Assembly (NCBI RefSeq): GCF_003634315.1
Contig: NZ_RBXL01000001.1
Span: forward strand, 2,832,501-2,896,500
Direction of reading: 5' to 3'
Length of the DNA: 64,000 nt
From: Thiocapsa rosea
GTDB taxonomy: Bacteria; Pseudomonadota; Gammaproteobacteria; Chromatiales; Chromatiaceae
The position numbers were made by a program, and so were the translations under genes. Under the pieces are notes generated by a model, which saw nothing but the letters and a program-made list of their open reading frames with translations, made no database searches and had not been told where the DNA came from. This document shows, piece by piece, positions 28,283 through 37,551 of the stretch (position 1 is its first letter; every line of letters starts with the position of its first letter).

Positions 28283-29506
28283 ATGCGTGTTTTGACCCTT
28301 CGCTATACCCTCGGAAACCTGTTTTTCGGCGTCCTGGTCGGTTTGGTCGCGATGACCCCGGCAACGGCCGTGCGTGCGCTCGAGCTTGCCGAGGGTGCAC
28401 CCGAGGTCTACGAGGTGCGCCCCGGCGATACGCTCTGGTCGATCGCCGGGCGTTATCTGCGCGACCCCTGGCTTTGGCCCGAGATCTGGCAGGCCAACGA
28501 CGATCAGGGCAATCCCGATCTCATCTACCCGGGAGAACGGCTGCGTCTGGTTCATGTCGACGGCCGGCCGCGGGTCGTGCGCGACACCGCCGCCGGCGCG
28601 AGCGGCGAGATGCGCGTCGTGCGTTTGAGTCCGCGGGTGCGGGTCAGCGCACTCGAGGCACCGGTGCCGATGATCCCCGTCGCCTCGATCGCGCCCTTCC
28701 TGACTCAGCCCTGGGTGGCGGAGTCCGACGCGATCAAACGCGCACCCTATGTCGTGGGTTTTGCCGACGATCGCACCGTCGCCGCGCCGTCGGACGACGT
28801 CTTCGTGCGTCGCATCGATACGACCGCGGTCAGCGAGTTCGAGATCCTGCGCCCCGGCGATGCGCTGCGCGACCCGGACACCAACCGCATCCTCGGCTAC
28901 GAGGCCACCTTCGTGGCCAATGCCGTGCTCGAGCGCGTCGGGGATCCCGCGATCCTGCGGGTCATGCGATCCGACCGCGAGGTTGCGATCGGCGATCGCG
29001 TCATCCCGGCCTCGCTCGAGGCGCCTCTGGAGAACTTCTTCCCGCGTCCGGCGCCGGCCGGCATGCGCGGACAGATCCTCTCGGTGATGAACGGAATCTC
29101 CCAGATCGGTCAGTACGACATCGTGACCATCAACCGAGGATCGCACGACCGGCTGCAGCCCGGCCACGTCTTGGAGGTCTTTCGCGGCGGGGAGGAGGTG
29201 CGCGACAGGGTCCGCGACGGCGGCGTGAATTGGAACTGGAAGAGCGATGGACCCCTGACCGGTGCCTTCTGGCTCGGCAACGAGTATTCGGTGAAGGGCT
29301 GGAGCGAGAGTCCGACGGGCTCGAGCGCACCCATCCCTTTGCACGCAGACATCGGTCGCGATCGCGCGACCTATATCCGCCCGATGCAACGCGCCGGTCT
29401 GCTGATGGTCTTCCGAAGCTTCGATCGCGTGAGCTTCGCGCTCGTGCTCAATGCCGACCGGGCCATGAGCGTCGGCGATCGGGTCGCCCCTCCTCCAACC
29501 CGATGA
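28283..29506 (+). CDS. LysM domain exported protein
   Basis: A 407-residue protein with a signal peptide ([20 protein letters not shown]) and an N-terminal LysM peptidoglycan-binding domain ([17 protein letters not shown] ... YPGERLRL). The remaining 300 residues form no catalytic domain that I recognise. The gene lies between def and dprA, a conserved position in gammaproteobacteria where it is annotated as a LysM peptidoglycan-binding protein. A cell-wall structural or scaffolding role is likely but unproven. Confidence 0.9.
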   Translation: MRVLTLRYTLGNLFFGVLVGLVAMTPATAVRALELAEGAPEVYEVRPGDTLWSIAGRYLRDPWLWPEIWQANDDQGNPDLIYPGERLRLVHVDGRPRVVRDTAAGASGEMRVVRLSPRVRVSALEAPVPMIPVASIAPFLTQPWVAESDAIKRAPYVVGFADDRTVAAPSDDVFVRRIDTTAVSEFEILRPGDALRDPDTNRILGYEATFVANAVLERVGDPAILRVMRSDREVAIGDRVIPASLEAPLENFFPRPAPAGMRGQILSVMNGISQIGQYDIVTINRGSHDRLQPGHVLEVFRGGEEVRDRVRDGGVNWNWKSDGPLTGAFWLGNEYSVKGWSESPTGSSAPIPLHADIGRDRATYIRPMQRAGLLMVFRSFDRVSFALVLNADRAMSVGDRVAPPPTR

Positions 29507-29522
29507 CGGGTTCGAGCGCCTC

Positions 29523-30677
29523 TTGACCGCCTCCTCGGACTCGGTTGCGGACTCGGTTGCGGACTGGATCGTCCTCATCTCCGCCCCGGGTATCGGATCG
29601 CGCACGGCGACCCGATTGCTCGAACGCTACGGCACGCCGCGGGCGGTCGCGGAGGCATCGCGACAGGATCTCGCTGCAGCCGGGATCGCGTCCGAGGCGA
29701 TCGCCGCGCTCAAACAGCCCGACGTCGCGGCGCTCGAGCGCATCCTCGCCTGGGCCGAGCAACCCGACGCCTTCGTGCTGACGCGCGCCGATCCGCGCTA
29801 TCCGTCTCTGCTCGCCGAGATCCCGGATCCCCCGCTGCTGCTGTACGTGCGCGGCGATCCCGAGCTGCTCGGCGAGCCGCAGATCGCGGTGGTCGGCAGC
29901 CGCAATCCAACCCCGTCGGGCCTCGAGATCACCCGCGACTTTGCCCGGCGGCTCGCCGCCGACGGCCTGCTGATCACCAGCGGCTTGGCGCTCGGTGTCG
30001 ATGGTGCCGCGCACGCCGGCGCGCTGGAGACGGGACGGACCATCGCCGTTCTCGGCACGGGTCCGGATCTGGTCTACCCCGCGACCCATCGCGATCTGGC
30101 CCGACGCGTCGCCGAGCGCGGTGCGCTGGTCAGCGAGTTTCCGCCCGGTCAGGGGCCGTCGGCGCGGAATTTTCCGCGGCGCAACCGGATCATCAGCGGA
30201 CTCTCCGTCGGTGTCCTGGTCACCGAGGCGGCGCTCAAGAGCGGCTCCTTGATCACGGCACGCTTCGCGCTCGAGCAAGGCCGCGACGTCTTCGCCGTAC
30301 CCGGCTCCATCCGCAATCCCCTGTCGCGCGGCAGCCACGCCCTGATTCGCGACGGCGCCAAGCTGGTCGAGGATCCCGGCGAGATCCTCCTCGAGCTGGC
30401 CCCGATGCTGCGCAACCTGCTCGCGGCCTGGCCCGGCGAGGTGTCTGCGGCATCCGACGAGGCCTCCTCAGCGGCCGTTCGAGGCGGGGCCGCGGCGCTC
30501 GATGCGGACTATCGCGCCTTACTCGATGCGATGGGATTCGATCCCGTGGCGCCCGACGAGCTGATCGCCAGCAGCGGCCGCTCGGCCCGGGAGGTCTCGT
30601 CCATGTTGTTGGTCCTGGAGCTGGAGGGTCATGTATCATCGGCCCCTGGAGGCCGCTTTTGCCGGCTCGGTTCTTAA
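29523..30677 (+). CDS. dprA: DNA-processing protein DprA
   Basis: A 384-residue protein that loads RecA on incoming single-stranded DNA during transformation. It has an N-terminal SAM-like region, then the Rossmann-type DprA core: [45 protein letters not shown] and [18 protein letters not shown], and a C-terminal winged-helix region. TTG 29523 is the apparent start, 16 nt after the LysM stop; no better ATG lies at the N-terminus. Confidence 0.94.
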   Translation: MTASSDSVADSVADWIVLISAPGIGSRTATRLLERYGTPRAVAEASRQDLAAAGIASEAIAALKQPDVAALERILAWAEQPDAFVLTRADPRYPSLLAEIPDPPLLLYVRGDPELLGEPQIAVVGSRNPTPSGLEITRDFARRLAADGLLITSGLALGVDGAAHAGALETGRTIAVLGTGPDLVYPATHRDLARRVAERGALVSEFPPGQGPSARNFPRRNRIISGLSVGVLVTEAALKSGSLITARFALEQGRDVFAVPGSIRNPLSRGSHALIRDGAKLVEDPGEILLELAPMLRNLLAAWPGEVSAASDEASSAAVRGGAAALDADYRALLDAMGFDPVAPDELIASSGRSAREVSSMLLVLELEGHVSSAPGGRFCRLGS

Positions 30678-30764
30678 GCGGAGACGTCCGGGTGTCCCGA
30701 ACGGAGCACAGGTGACGTCCGCTCCCGTCAGCTCTCGGGCTGACGCCGCCCACGAGGTTGGCTG

Positions 30765-31241
30765 ATGTACGAAAACATGGTCGATGTGCTGATCTATCTC
30801 TACGAGAACTACATGGACGGCGAGGGTCAGCCCCCGGCCGATCAAGGTGCGCTGGAGGACGAGCTCGCTCAGGCCGGCTTCACCCCGACCGAGATCGAAA
30901 AGGCATTGCTGTGGCTCGACGAGCTGGCGGCGGGTGTGGATGTGCCGCAGTATCACGCCCATACCCTCGGCTCCATCCGTGTCTACAACGAGGTTGAGTC
31001 GAGCAAGCTGGATGTCGAGGCACGCGGCCTGCTGCTGTTTTTGGAGCAGAACGGGATTCTGGACCCCGTCAGCCGCGAGCTGGTGATCGACCGCCTGCTC
31101 GCGATCGATCACGCCTTGGTCGGGCTCGACGAGGTCAAGTGGGTCGTCCTGCTGGTCCTGATGAATCGCCCCGGTCGCGAAGATGCCTTCTCGCAGATGG
31201 AGGATCTGGTGTACAACGACGAGCCGGTCTACCTCCATTGA
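30765..31241 (+). CDS. smg: Smg family protein (DUF494)
   Basis: A 158-residue cytoplasmic protein of the Smg/DUF494 family, starting MYENMVDVLIYLYENYMDGE as is usual. It is acidic and helical, ending EDLVYNDEPVYLH. The family is found next to dprA and topA in gammaproteobacteria, as here; function is not established. A decayed palindromic element follows its stop. Confidence 0.93.
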   Translation: MYENMVDVLIYLYENYMDGEGQPPADQGALEDELAQAGFTPTEIEKALLWLDELAAGVDVPQYHAHTLGSIRVYNEVESSKLDVEARGLLLFLEQNGILDPVSRELVIDRLLAIDHALVGLDEVKWVVLLVLMNRPGREDAFSQMEDLVYNDEPVYLH

Positions 31242-31247
31242 ATCGCA

Positions 31248-31334
31248 TCGAACCGCGTCAGGCATGACCTGCTGCCTTGTCGAGTCGGCGCGGCGTCTCA
31301 CGATCAAGCAGGCGTTGGAGTCGACGCGTTTCAA
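31248..31334. repeat. P15: decayed palindromic element (tentative)
   Basis: An 87-bp stretch from TCGAACCGCGTC to GACGCGTTTCAA resembles the ends of the P family with substitutions. The core (TTGGAGTCGACGCG near the end) does not clearly match any other. It lies just after the smg stop. Confidence 0.4.
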
Positions 31335-31397
31335 GTTTTTATAAGACGATGATTTCTCAGTAACCCATCAGAAACGAAATCGAGCGCCGAATCCAAT

Positions 31398-31434
31398 CGT
31401 TGTCGTTGTCGTTGTCGTTGTCGTAATCGACAAC
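31398..31434. repeat. H2: GTTGTC hexamer array with flank B
   Basis: Four GTTGTC hexamers, then GTAATC and GACAAC. The left flank CGCCGAATCCAATC is the inverse of the flank following arrays at 34662 and 62937. It lies within the 377-bp gap between smg and topA, which otherwise holds P15 and no gene. Confidence 0.75.
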
Positions 31435-31618
31435 CATGGCAAAAAGCGCCGTGGCTGGTTGTGCCTCGCAAAGATCGGCACAACCTCCGTTGCCGAAATC
31501 ATGTGGGACGGCCGCTCTCGGCGCCGACCATCTCTTCGACTCCCCTTGACGCGCCGATGCGAACCGGGTTTACCCTAGAGACCCCGAATCGTTCGCTTCC
31601 GTATCGCTTGCAGACATC

Positions 31619-33928
31619 ATGAATCTCGTTATCGTCGAATCTCCGGCCAAGGCCAAGACCATCGAGAAGTACCTCGGACCCGACTTCGAGGTGATCGCCT
31701 CCTATGGCCATGTCCGTGACCTGGTGCCCAAGGAGGGCGCGGTCGATACCGAGAACGGCTTCGCGATGAAGTACCAGATCATCGATCGCAACGAGAAGCA
31801 CGTTCAGGCGATCGCCAAGAAGCTCAAGGGGGCCGACGCACTCTATCTCGCGACCGACCCGGACCGCGAAGGCGAGGCGATCTCCTGGCATCTCTACGAG
31901 CTGCTGAAGAGCCGCCGCCAGATCGGCAAGCGCCCGGTGTTCCGGGTCGTCTTCAACGAGATCACCAAGCGGGCGGTGCAGGAGGCGGTCGCCAACCCGC
32001 GCGAGCTATCCTACGACTTGGTCAACGCCCAGCAGGCGCGTCGTGCGCTGGATTATCTGGTCGGCTTCAATCTCTCGCCGCTGCTGTGGAAGAAGATCCG
32101 GCGCGGTCTCTCCGCCGGGCGTGTGCAGAGCCCGGCCCTGCGTCTGATCTGCGAACGCGAGGACGAGATCGAGGCGTTCGTCCGCCAAGAGTATTGGTCG
32201 ATCGAGGCGGATGCCGCCAAAGACGCACGTCGCTTCACCGCGAAGCTGGTCGAATTCGAAGGCGAAAAGGTCGAGCAGTTCACCGTCGTCGACGGAGAGC
32301 GCGCCGCGACCATTCACGAGACACTCGAGCGGGCCGCCGCCGGCACGCTCAAGGTGGAGGAGGTCGAGCGCAAGCAGCGCAAGCGCAACCCCGCGCCGCC
32401 TTTCATCACCTCCACACTCCAGCAGGAGGCCGCGCGCAAGCTCGGCTTCACGGCCCAGCGCACCATGCGCGTGGCCCAGCAGCTCTACGAGGGTGTGGAT
32501 GTCGGCGGCGGGCCGATCGGGCTCATCAGCTACATGCGCACCGACTCGGTGAATCTCGCCCAAGAGGCGTTGGACGAGATTCGCGCCTATGTCACGGAAC
32601 GCTACAGCGCCGATCATCTGCCCGAGCAACCGAGGTTCTACAAGACCAAGGCCAAGAACGCCCAAGAGGCCCACGAGGCGATTCGCCCCACCTCGGTCTA
32701 TCAAGTCCCCAAGGAGATCCGCGCCCATCTCAGCGCCGATCAGTTCAAGCTCTACGAGCTGATCTGGAAGCGGACCCTGGCCTGCCAGATGGCCCATGCG
32801 CTCATCAACCAGGTCGCGATCTCGCTGAGCGCCGGAGAGGGCAATCTCTTCCGTGCGACCGGCTCCACGGTCGCCGAGCCAGGATTCATGAGCGTCTATC
32901 TGGAAGGGCGCGACGATGCCAAGAGCGCCGACGACGACGAGGAGCGCATGCTCCCCGAGATGCAGGCCGGAGATCGGGTGGAGCTGCTGGCCATCCGCCC
33001 CGAGCAGCATTTCACCGAGCCGCCGCCGCGTTACTCCGAGGCGTCCTTGGTTAAGGCGCTGGAGGAATACGGCATCGGCCGTCCGTCGACCTACGCCTCC
33101 ATTATCTCCACGCTTCAGGATCGCGAATACGTCGTTCTGGAGACCAAGCGCTTCCTGCCGACCGACGTCGGGCGGGTGGTGAACCGGTTCCTGACCGAAT
33201 ACTTCACGTCCTACGTGGATTACGATTTCACCGCACGTCTCGAGGACGACCTGGATGCCGTCTCGCGCGGCGAGGGCGAGTGGATCCCCTTGCTCGAGCA
33301 ATTCTGGAAGCCCTTCAAGGAGCGAGTCGATCACACCGAGGCGTCGGTCAAGCGCAGCGATGTCACCCAGGAGCGCATCGACGAGACCTGTCCCAAGTGC
33401 GGCGGTCAGTTGTCGATCCGGCTCGGTCGCAACGGGCGCTTCATCGGCTGCACCCACTATCCCGAGTGCGACTACACGCGCGATCTGAACCCCGACAAGG
33501 CCGAGGCGGATGCCCCGGAACTGATCGAGGGCCGCACCTGCCCGCTCTGCAACTCCGCGCTCGAGATCAAGCGCGGGCGTTACGGCAAGTTCATCGGCTG
33601 CAGCGCCTACCCGACCTGCAAACACATCGAGCCTCTGGAGAAGCCCGAGGATACGGGCGTCACCTGCCCGAAATGCACCAAGGGGACGCTGCAGAAGAAA
33701 AAGTCACGCAAGGGTAAGATCTTCTATTCCTGCTCGACCTATCCCAAGTGCGACTACGCCGTCTGGGACGAGCCGATCGCCGAGCCCTGCCCCAAGTGCG
33801 GCTGGGCGGTCTTGACGATCAAGACCACAAAGACCAAAGGCGCATCCAAGGTGTGCCCGCAAAAGGAGTGCGGTTTCCGCGAGGCGATTGTGGAGGATCC
33901 GGCCGAGGACACGGCCGAGTCGGCGTAG
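31619..33928 (+). CDS. topA: DNA topoisomerase I
   Basis: A 769-residue type IA topoisomerase that relaxes negative supercoils. The TOPRIM domain starts MNLVIVESPAKAKTIEKYL with the acidic DPDREGEAI; the catalytic Tyr is in SYMRTDSVNLA (about residue 305). The C-terminus has four Cys4-type zinc ribbons, starting CPKCGGQLSI, CPLCNSALEI, CPKCTKGTLQ and CPKCGWAVLT. It follows dprA-smg in the usual order. A 9-bp stem hairpin lies 20 bp after the stop. Confidence 0.97.
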   Translation: MNLVIVESPAKAKTIEKYLGPDFEVIASYGHVRDLVPKEGAVDTENGFAMKYQIIDRNEKHVQAIAKKLKGADALYLATDPDREGEAISWHLYELLKSRRQIGKRPVFRVVFNEITKRAVQEAVANPRELSYDLVNAQQARRALDYLVGFNLSPLLWKKIRRGLSAGRVQSPALRLICEREDEIEAFVRQEYWSIEADAAKDARRFTAKLVEFEGEKVEQFTVVDGERAATIHETLERAAAGTLKVEEVERKQRKRNPAPPFITSTLQQEAARKLGFTAQRTMRVAQQLYEGVDVGGGPIGLISYMRTDSVNLAQEALDEIRAYVTERYSADHLPEQPRFYKTKAKNAQEAHEAIRPTSVYQVPKEIRAHLSADQFKLYELIWKRTLACQMAHALINQVAISLSAGEGNLFRATGSTVAEPGFMSVYLEGRDDAKSADDDEERMLPEMQAGDRVELLAIRPEQHFTEPPPRYSEASLVKALEEYGIGRPSTYASIISTLQDREYVVLETKRFLPTDVGRVVNRFLTEYFTSYVDYDFTARLEDDLDAVSRGEGEWIPLLEQFWKPFKERVDHTEASVKRSDVTQERIDETCPKCGGQLSIRLGRNGRFIGCTHYPECDYTRDLNPDKAEADAPELIEGRTCPLCNSALEIKRGRYGKFIGCSAYPTCKHIEPLEKPEDTGVTCPKCTKGTLQKKKSRKGKIFYSCSTYPKCDYAVWDEPIAEPCPKCGWAVLTIKTTKTKGASKVCPQKECGFREAIVEDPAEDTAESA

Positions 33929-33949
33929 GGGGCGCCGAGCCGGAGCGAG

Positions 33950-33979
33950 GCACGACACACCGCCGGCGCAGTGTCGTGC
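33950..33979. terminator. 9-bp stem hairpin after topA
   Basis: GCACGACAC, a 12-nt loop, then GTGTCGTGC. There is no T-tract. It probably limits readthrough into the convergent thioredoxin-like gene. Confidence 0.45.
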
Positions 33980-34077
33980 GTCCTGTCGTCAGCACAACCC
34001 GCGGCGGTCTTGATCGGGCTTCGAGGCTGGTTCCGGGCGTTGCCTGCGCCGAGGCCGCTGGAGGCCGGCGCAGAACC

Positions 34078-34314
34078 TCATCCGCTGAACCATCCCTCCA
34101 CCGTCTTGCGATCCGGAACCCCGCCGGCATGCACCACCTGGCCATCGATGACGACGCCGGGTGTCGACATGATCCCGTAGCCCATGATGCGGCCGAGATC
34201 CTCGACCTTCTCCAAGGCGATCTCGGCACCCTTCGCCTTCGCGGCCTCTTCGACCACCTTGTAGGTGGCTTTACAGTTCGCACAACCTGACCCCAAGATC
34301 TTGACTTCTTTCAT
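34078..34314 (-). CDS. small thioredoxin-like redox protein (CXXC)
   Basis: A 78-residue thioredoxin fold protein (MKEVKILGSGCANCKATYKV) with active-site CANC at residues 11-14 and the cis-Pro loop MSTPGVVIDG. This is the redox-active disulfide protein/glutaredoxin-like family that commonly accompanies ArsP-type permeases. It is downstream of the permease on the same strand but separated by 407 bp of repeats, unlike the tight operon usually seen. Confidence 0.88.
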   Translation of the reverse strand: MKEVKILGSGCANCKATYKVVEEAAKAKGAEIALEKVEDLGRIMGYGIMSTPGVVIDGQVVHAGGVPDRKTVEGWFSG

Positions 34315-34367
34315 ATCGGCTCTCGTATAGCTTGGTCCCGATTCCGGGAAAAGTCCCTTCGCCACCC

Positions 34368-34415
<48 letters not shown>

Positions 34416-34439
34416 AGACGTCGGTCATAAGCCTGCCCG

Positions 34440-34526
34440 GTAGGGTGGATGAGCGGGAGCGAAGTCCGCCGAATCCCGCGCCGACGCTGGTGGACTGCGC
34501 TGCGCTTGCCCACCCTACGGGGCTTG
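34440..34526. repeat. Q2: GTAGGGTGGA-type repeat
   Basis: 87 bp, from GTAGGGTGGATGAGCGGGAG to CCACCCTACGGGGCTTG, with inverted ends. It is a second copy of 27383-27469 and lies between two hexamer arrays. Confidence 0.78.
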
Positions 34527-34546
34527 ATCGAGCTACAGCGCTACAA

Positions 34547-34674
<128 letters not shown>

Positions 34675-34721
34675 TGCTTGACTTATTTCCGACGCGTGAC
34701 AAAGGTCATCGTGTCTCCATT

Positions 34722-35678
34722 CTACGCCAGCAGGTTGAAGCCGTAGCCCACCAGGATGAAGGCGACTGCCAGCACGCTCGCATAGAGTGCCAGTCCGGGC
34801 CAGCGGATCACCTTGCGCAGGATGATCATCTCGGGCAACGAGAGTGCGGCGATGCTCATCATGAAGGCCAGCGTGGTGCCGATCGCGACCCCTTTCCCAA
34901 GCATGGCCTCGGCCACCGGGATCACCCCGGTCGCGTTGGAATAGAGCGGGATGCCGAGCAGCACGGCCCCCGGGACCGCCAGCCAGTTGTCGGTGCCGCC
35001 CAGGTGCTCGACGACCCATTCCTCCGGGACATAGCCATGGAAGAGCGCGCCGACGCCGATGCCCAGCAGCACCCATTTCCAGAGACGCCGCAGGATCTCG
35101 CGGACCTCGCTCACGGCATAGCGATGGCGACCGATCAGTGAAGTGTCCGGCTCGGGCATCTTCAGCTCGCCCATGTGGATCTGCCAGACGTAGGGTTCGA
35201 CCCAGCGCTCGGGCTTGAAGCGCTCCATGACGACACCGCCGACATAGGCGACCGTCAACCCGGCGGCGACATACATGAAGGTCAGCTCCCAACCCAGGAG
35301 CCCGAGCAAGATGACCACCGCGACCTCGTTGATCATCGGGCTGGCGATCAGGAACGAGAAGGTGACCCCGAGCGGGATGCCGGCCTCGACGAAGCCGATG
35401 AAGAGCGGAACCGAGGAGCAGGAGCAGAACGGCGTGACCGCGCCCAGACCGACCGCGGTCGAGCGCGCCGCCCATTTGGGTTTACCGCGCACATACGCGC
35501 GAACGCGCTCGGGCGAGAGGAGCGCCCGGAACAGCCCCATGACATAGATGATGATGACCAGCATGAAGAAGATCTTCGCCGTGTCCATGACGAAGAAGTG
35601 CAGCGCCGCCCCGAGATGGCTCGCCGGGTCGATGCCCAGCACACGGTAGACAACGAGATCGCCGAGTGTATCGAACAC
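34722..35678 (-). CDS. ArsP/DUF318-family permease
   Basis: A 318-residue polytopic membrane permease. The diagnostic segment VTPFCSCSSVPLFIGFVEAG contains the adjacent cysteines required by ArsP-type exporters, and SFLIASPMINEVAVVILL follows. About eight membrane helices. ArsP members export trivalent organoarsenicals; others of the family have unknown metal or metalloid substrates, so the substrate is inferred. A perfect inverted repeat 40 bp upstream is a likely ArsR-type operator, but no arsR gene is in the window. Confidence 0.88.
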   Translation of the reverse strand: MFDTLGDLVVYRVLGIDPASHLGAALHFFVMDTAKIFFMLVIIIYVMGLFRALLSPERVRAYVRGKPKWAARSTAVGLGAVTPFCSCSSVPLFIGFVEAGIPLGVTFSFLIASPMINEVAVVILLGLLGWELTFMYVAAGLTVAYVGGVVMERFKPERWVEPYVWQIHMGELKMPEPDTSLIGRHRYAVSEVREILRRLWKWVLLGIGVGALFHGYVPEEWVVEHLGGTDNWLAVPGAVLLGIPLYSNATGVIPVAEAMLGKGVAIGTTLAFMMSIAALSLPEMIILRKVIRWPGLALYASVLAVAFILVGYGFNLLA

Positions 35679-35717
35679 CTGAGTGCGCCTCCGCGGCCTT
35701 GATCAATGGCGCCTACT

Positions 35718-35737
35718 ATATACGATCTTCCGTATAT
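35718..35737. promoter_or_regulatory. ArsR/SmtB-like operator candidate
   Basis: ATATACG, 6 nt, CGTATAT is a perfect 7-bp inverted repeat in an AT-rich stretch directly upstream of the permease. It resembles operators of ArsR/SmtB repressors that control permease-thioredoxin operons. The regulator is not encoded nearby. Confidence 0.6.
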
Positions 35738-35826
35738 CTGAATTGCGCGATATCACAAGCCGCCGTAAAACAGCTCTCCGCATCGTGCCTCCGGGGTTCC
35801 AGCCTTCGTGATTCGGGCTCCGGAAA

Positions 35827-36405
35827 TTACAGCTCTCCGGCCGCACCGCCCTCCATGATCGCCCGGATGGTGTCGCGGACCTTCAGCGAGGATGCCTTGA
35901 GCTCCTCGGGAAGCTCCCGGCCGCCGTGGATCATCATGTCGAGGTTCATGCTGTAGAGCGTCAGACGTCCCTCCTTGTCCTCGACCAGGGCGATGCGGCA
36001 GGGCATGAAGCCGCTGTACTCGTTGCGATACTCCAGCATCTGTCGACCGACCTGCGCATCGCAAAAGGAGATGAAGTTGACGTAGCGATAGGGCTCGCCC
36101 GTGATCGCCTCGATCTGCTTGTAGAAAGGCGATTCGCCGACAAAGAGCAGGTTGCGCGAGACCGCGATGCTCTTCATGGACTCGATGACGTCGTCCGGGC
36201 TCAGCCCGTCCTCGACCGGGATCGCCCACATCATGGCCACGCCGGGATCGCCGGTCGTGAGCAGGCGCGAGGCGAACTCGCCGTAGACGCCCGTAAACCC
36301 GGGGTCGAATTCGTCGAGGATCGGGGCGACCCGCCAATAGAGAACGCCGATGCCGAGAATGGTCAAGAAGCCGATGACGGCCAGCAGGTTGCGAACGATC
36401 TTCAC
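35827..36405 (-). CDS. DUF302 domain protein with membrane anchor
   Basis: A 192-residue protein. One N-terminal hydrophobic helix (NLLAVIGFLTILGIGVLYW) precedes a DUF302 domain (SPDDVIESMKSIAVSRNLLF ... FMPCRIALVEDKEGRLTLYS). DUF302 proteins are often linked to sulfur or redox metabolism, but no reaction is established. GTG 36405 was chosen because AGGGGGA is about 7 nt upstream on the coding strand; the frame extends further without better support. It lies between the permease and the Crp/Fnr gene. Confidence 0.82.
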   Translation of the reverse strand: MKIVRNLLAVIGFLTILGIGVLYWRVAPILDEFDPGFTGVYGEFASRLLTTGDPGVAMMWAIPVEDGLSPDDVIESMKSIAVSRNLLFVGESPFYKQIEAITGEPYRYVNFISFCDAQVGRQMLEYRNEYSGFMPCRIALVEDKEGRLTLYSMNLDMMIHGGRELPEELKASSLKVRDTIRAIMEGGAAGEL

Positions 36406-36566
36406 GGCAAATCCCCCTGTGATGATGTCGGCCGCCTCTCGAGCGGCTCGATCCGTGATGTTGCGGCGCGGTTGCGCACGCCGTCGAGGCATGACTCGGG
36501 GATTGTACCCATCCCTTGCGTCTCGGGCGACGCCGCGATCCGCTCGCCGTCCGATCGCGGGCGATG

Positions 36567-37322
36567 TCAGCTCGGCACAGGCACCGCGCTGAGTTGGGCC
36601 GGTTCCCGCCCGGTCATCGGGTCGTCGAACACGAAGGCCGCCAGGCGATCCAGCGAGGGGATCAGAATCGTCCGTCGCTCGATCTCGACGAGACCGCGAT
36701 GGGCCAGCTCATGAAGCTCGCGCGAGAAGGTCTCGGCGGTAATGTTGAGGTTGGAGGCAACCAGCGCCTTGGCCGCCGGCAGGACGACAACCGCGCGATC
36801 AACAGCGTCCGAGCTGCAGCGGCCCTGCTGGAGCAGGAAGTCCGCCAGACGCTGACGCGCGCTCATCAGGCAGCATGCCTCCAGGTCGTGGACGAGCCGA
36901 TGGACATCCTCGGCAACCAGCTTGAGCATAACGGCCGCGACCTCGGGCCATTCGGCGATAGCCGCATGGATACGGTCGCGACCGACGACGAGAATCCGGC
37001 TGTCGCAGATCGACTCGGCGAAGACCGGGCAAGGCGCGTCGAGCAGGATGGCCGCGACTCCGAAGACGCGGCCGGGTTGGAGGATGTCCAGCACCCGCTC
37101 GGCCCCCAGCGGCGAGAGTGCGGCGAGCTTGATCCGCCCCTCCAGAAGACACTGGAAACCGCTCGGACGGCTACCCTTCTCGCAGACGATCTGGCCCCGT
37201 GTCGCCACGCGCAGTTGACTGCCGCCGGCGATGAAGCGGGCCGGCTCGTCGCCGAGTGCGGCAAAGGCAGGAACGTCGCGCAGGAACGGCAGGAAATTGA
37301 AGGCGCGGTCGATGTCGTTCAT
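36567..37322 (-). CDS. Crp/Fnr family transcriptional regulator
   Basis: A 251-residue regulator with an N-terminal cyclic-nucleotide-binding-type beta roll (residues about 20-140) and a C-terminal winged helix-turn-helix (ASNLNITAETFSRELHELAH). The N-terminal cysteine cluster of oxygen-sensing FNR is absent, so it is closer to the DNR/NnrR or other haem/redox-sensing branches. It is divergent from narX (229 bp apart), which suggests a nitrogen-oxide regulon. Assignment to DNR rather than another branch is inference. Confidence 0.85.
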   Translation of the reverse strand: MNDIDRAFNFLPFLRDVPAFAALGDEPARFIAGGSQLRVATRGQIVCEKGSRPSGFQCLLEGRIKLAALSPLGAERVLDILQPGRVFGVAAILLDAPCPVFAESICDSRILVVGRDRIHAAIAEWPEVAAVMLKLVAEDVHRLVHDLEACCLMSARQRLADFLLQQGRCSSDAVDRAVVVLPAAKALVASNLNITAETFSRELHELAHRGLVEIERRTILIPSLDRLAAFVFDDPMTGREPAQLSAVPVPS

Positions 37323-37551
37323 AGCTGAAGTCTATCGACCGAGGGATTCACAACAAGACGTGGAACTACTGACGGGTCTGCCCTGAAATACCTCCCGAGG
37401 GGTAGGGGTGGTAGCGTGTCAAGACATTGAGATTCCTTGTGGTTGTTCCGATCCGAGACCTTGCCGTGCCGGCTTCGAGTCGGTCCGGAGTCTTTGGAGG
37501 TATCCCCTTTCGCGGTGGGCGCGTCTGGGCTGGAATGCGGGGGTGATCGAT

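Noticed and set aside
37323-37551. FNR box between the Crp/Fnr gene and narX
   Set aside because: No TTGAT-N4-ATCAA-like dyad could be found by eye; the nearest candidates lack a second half-site.
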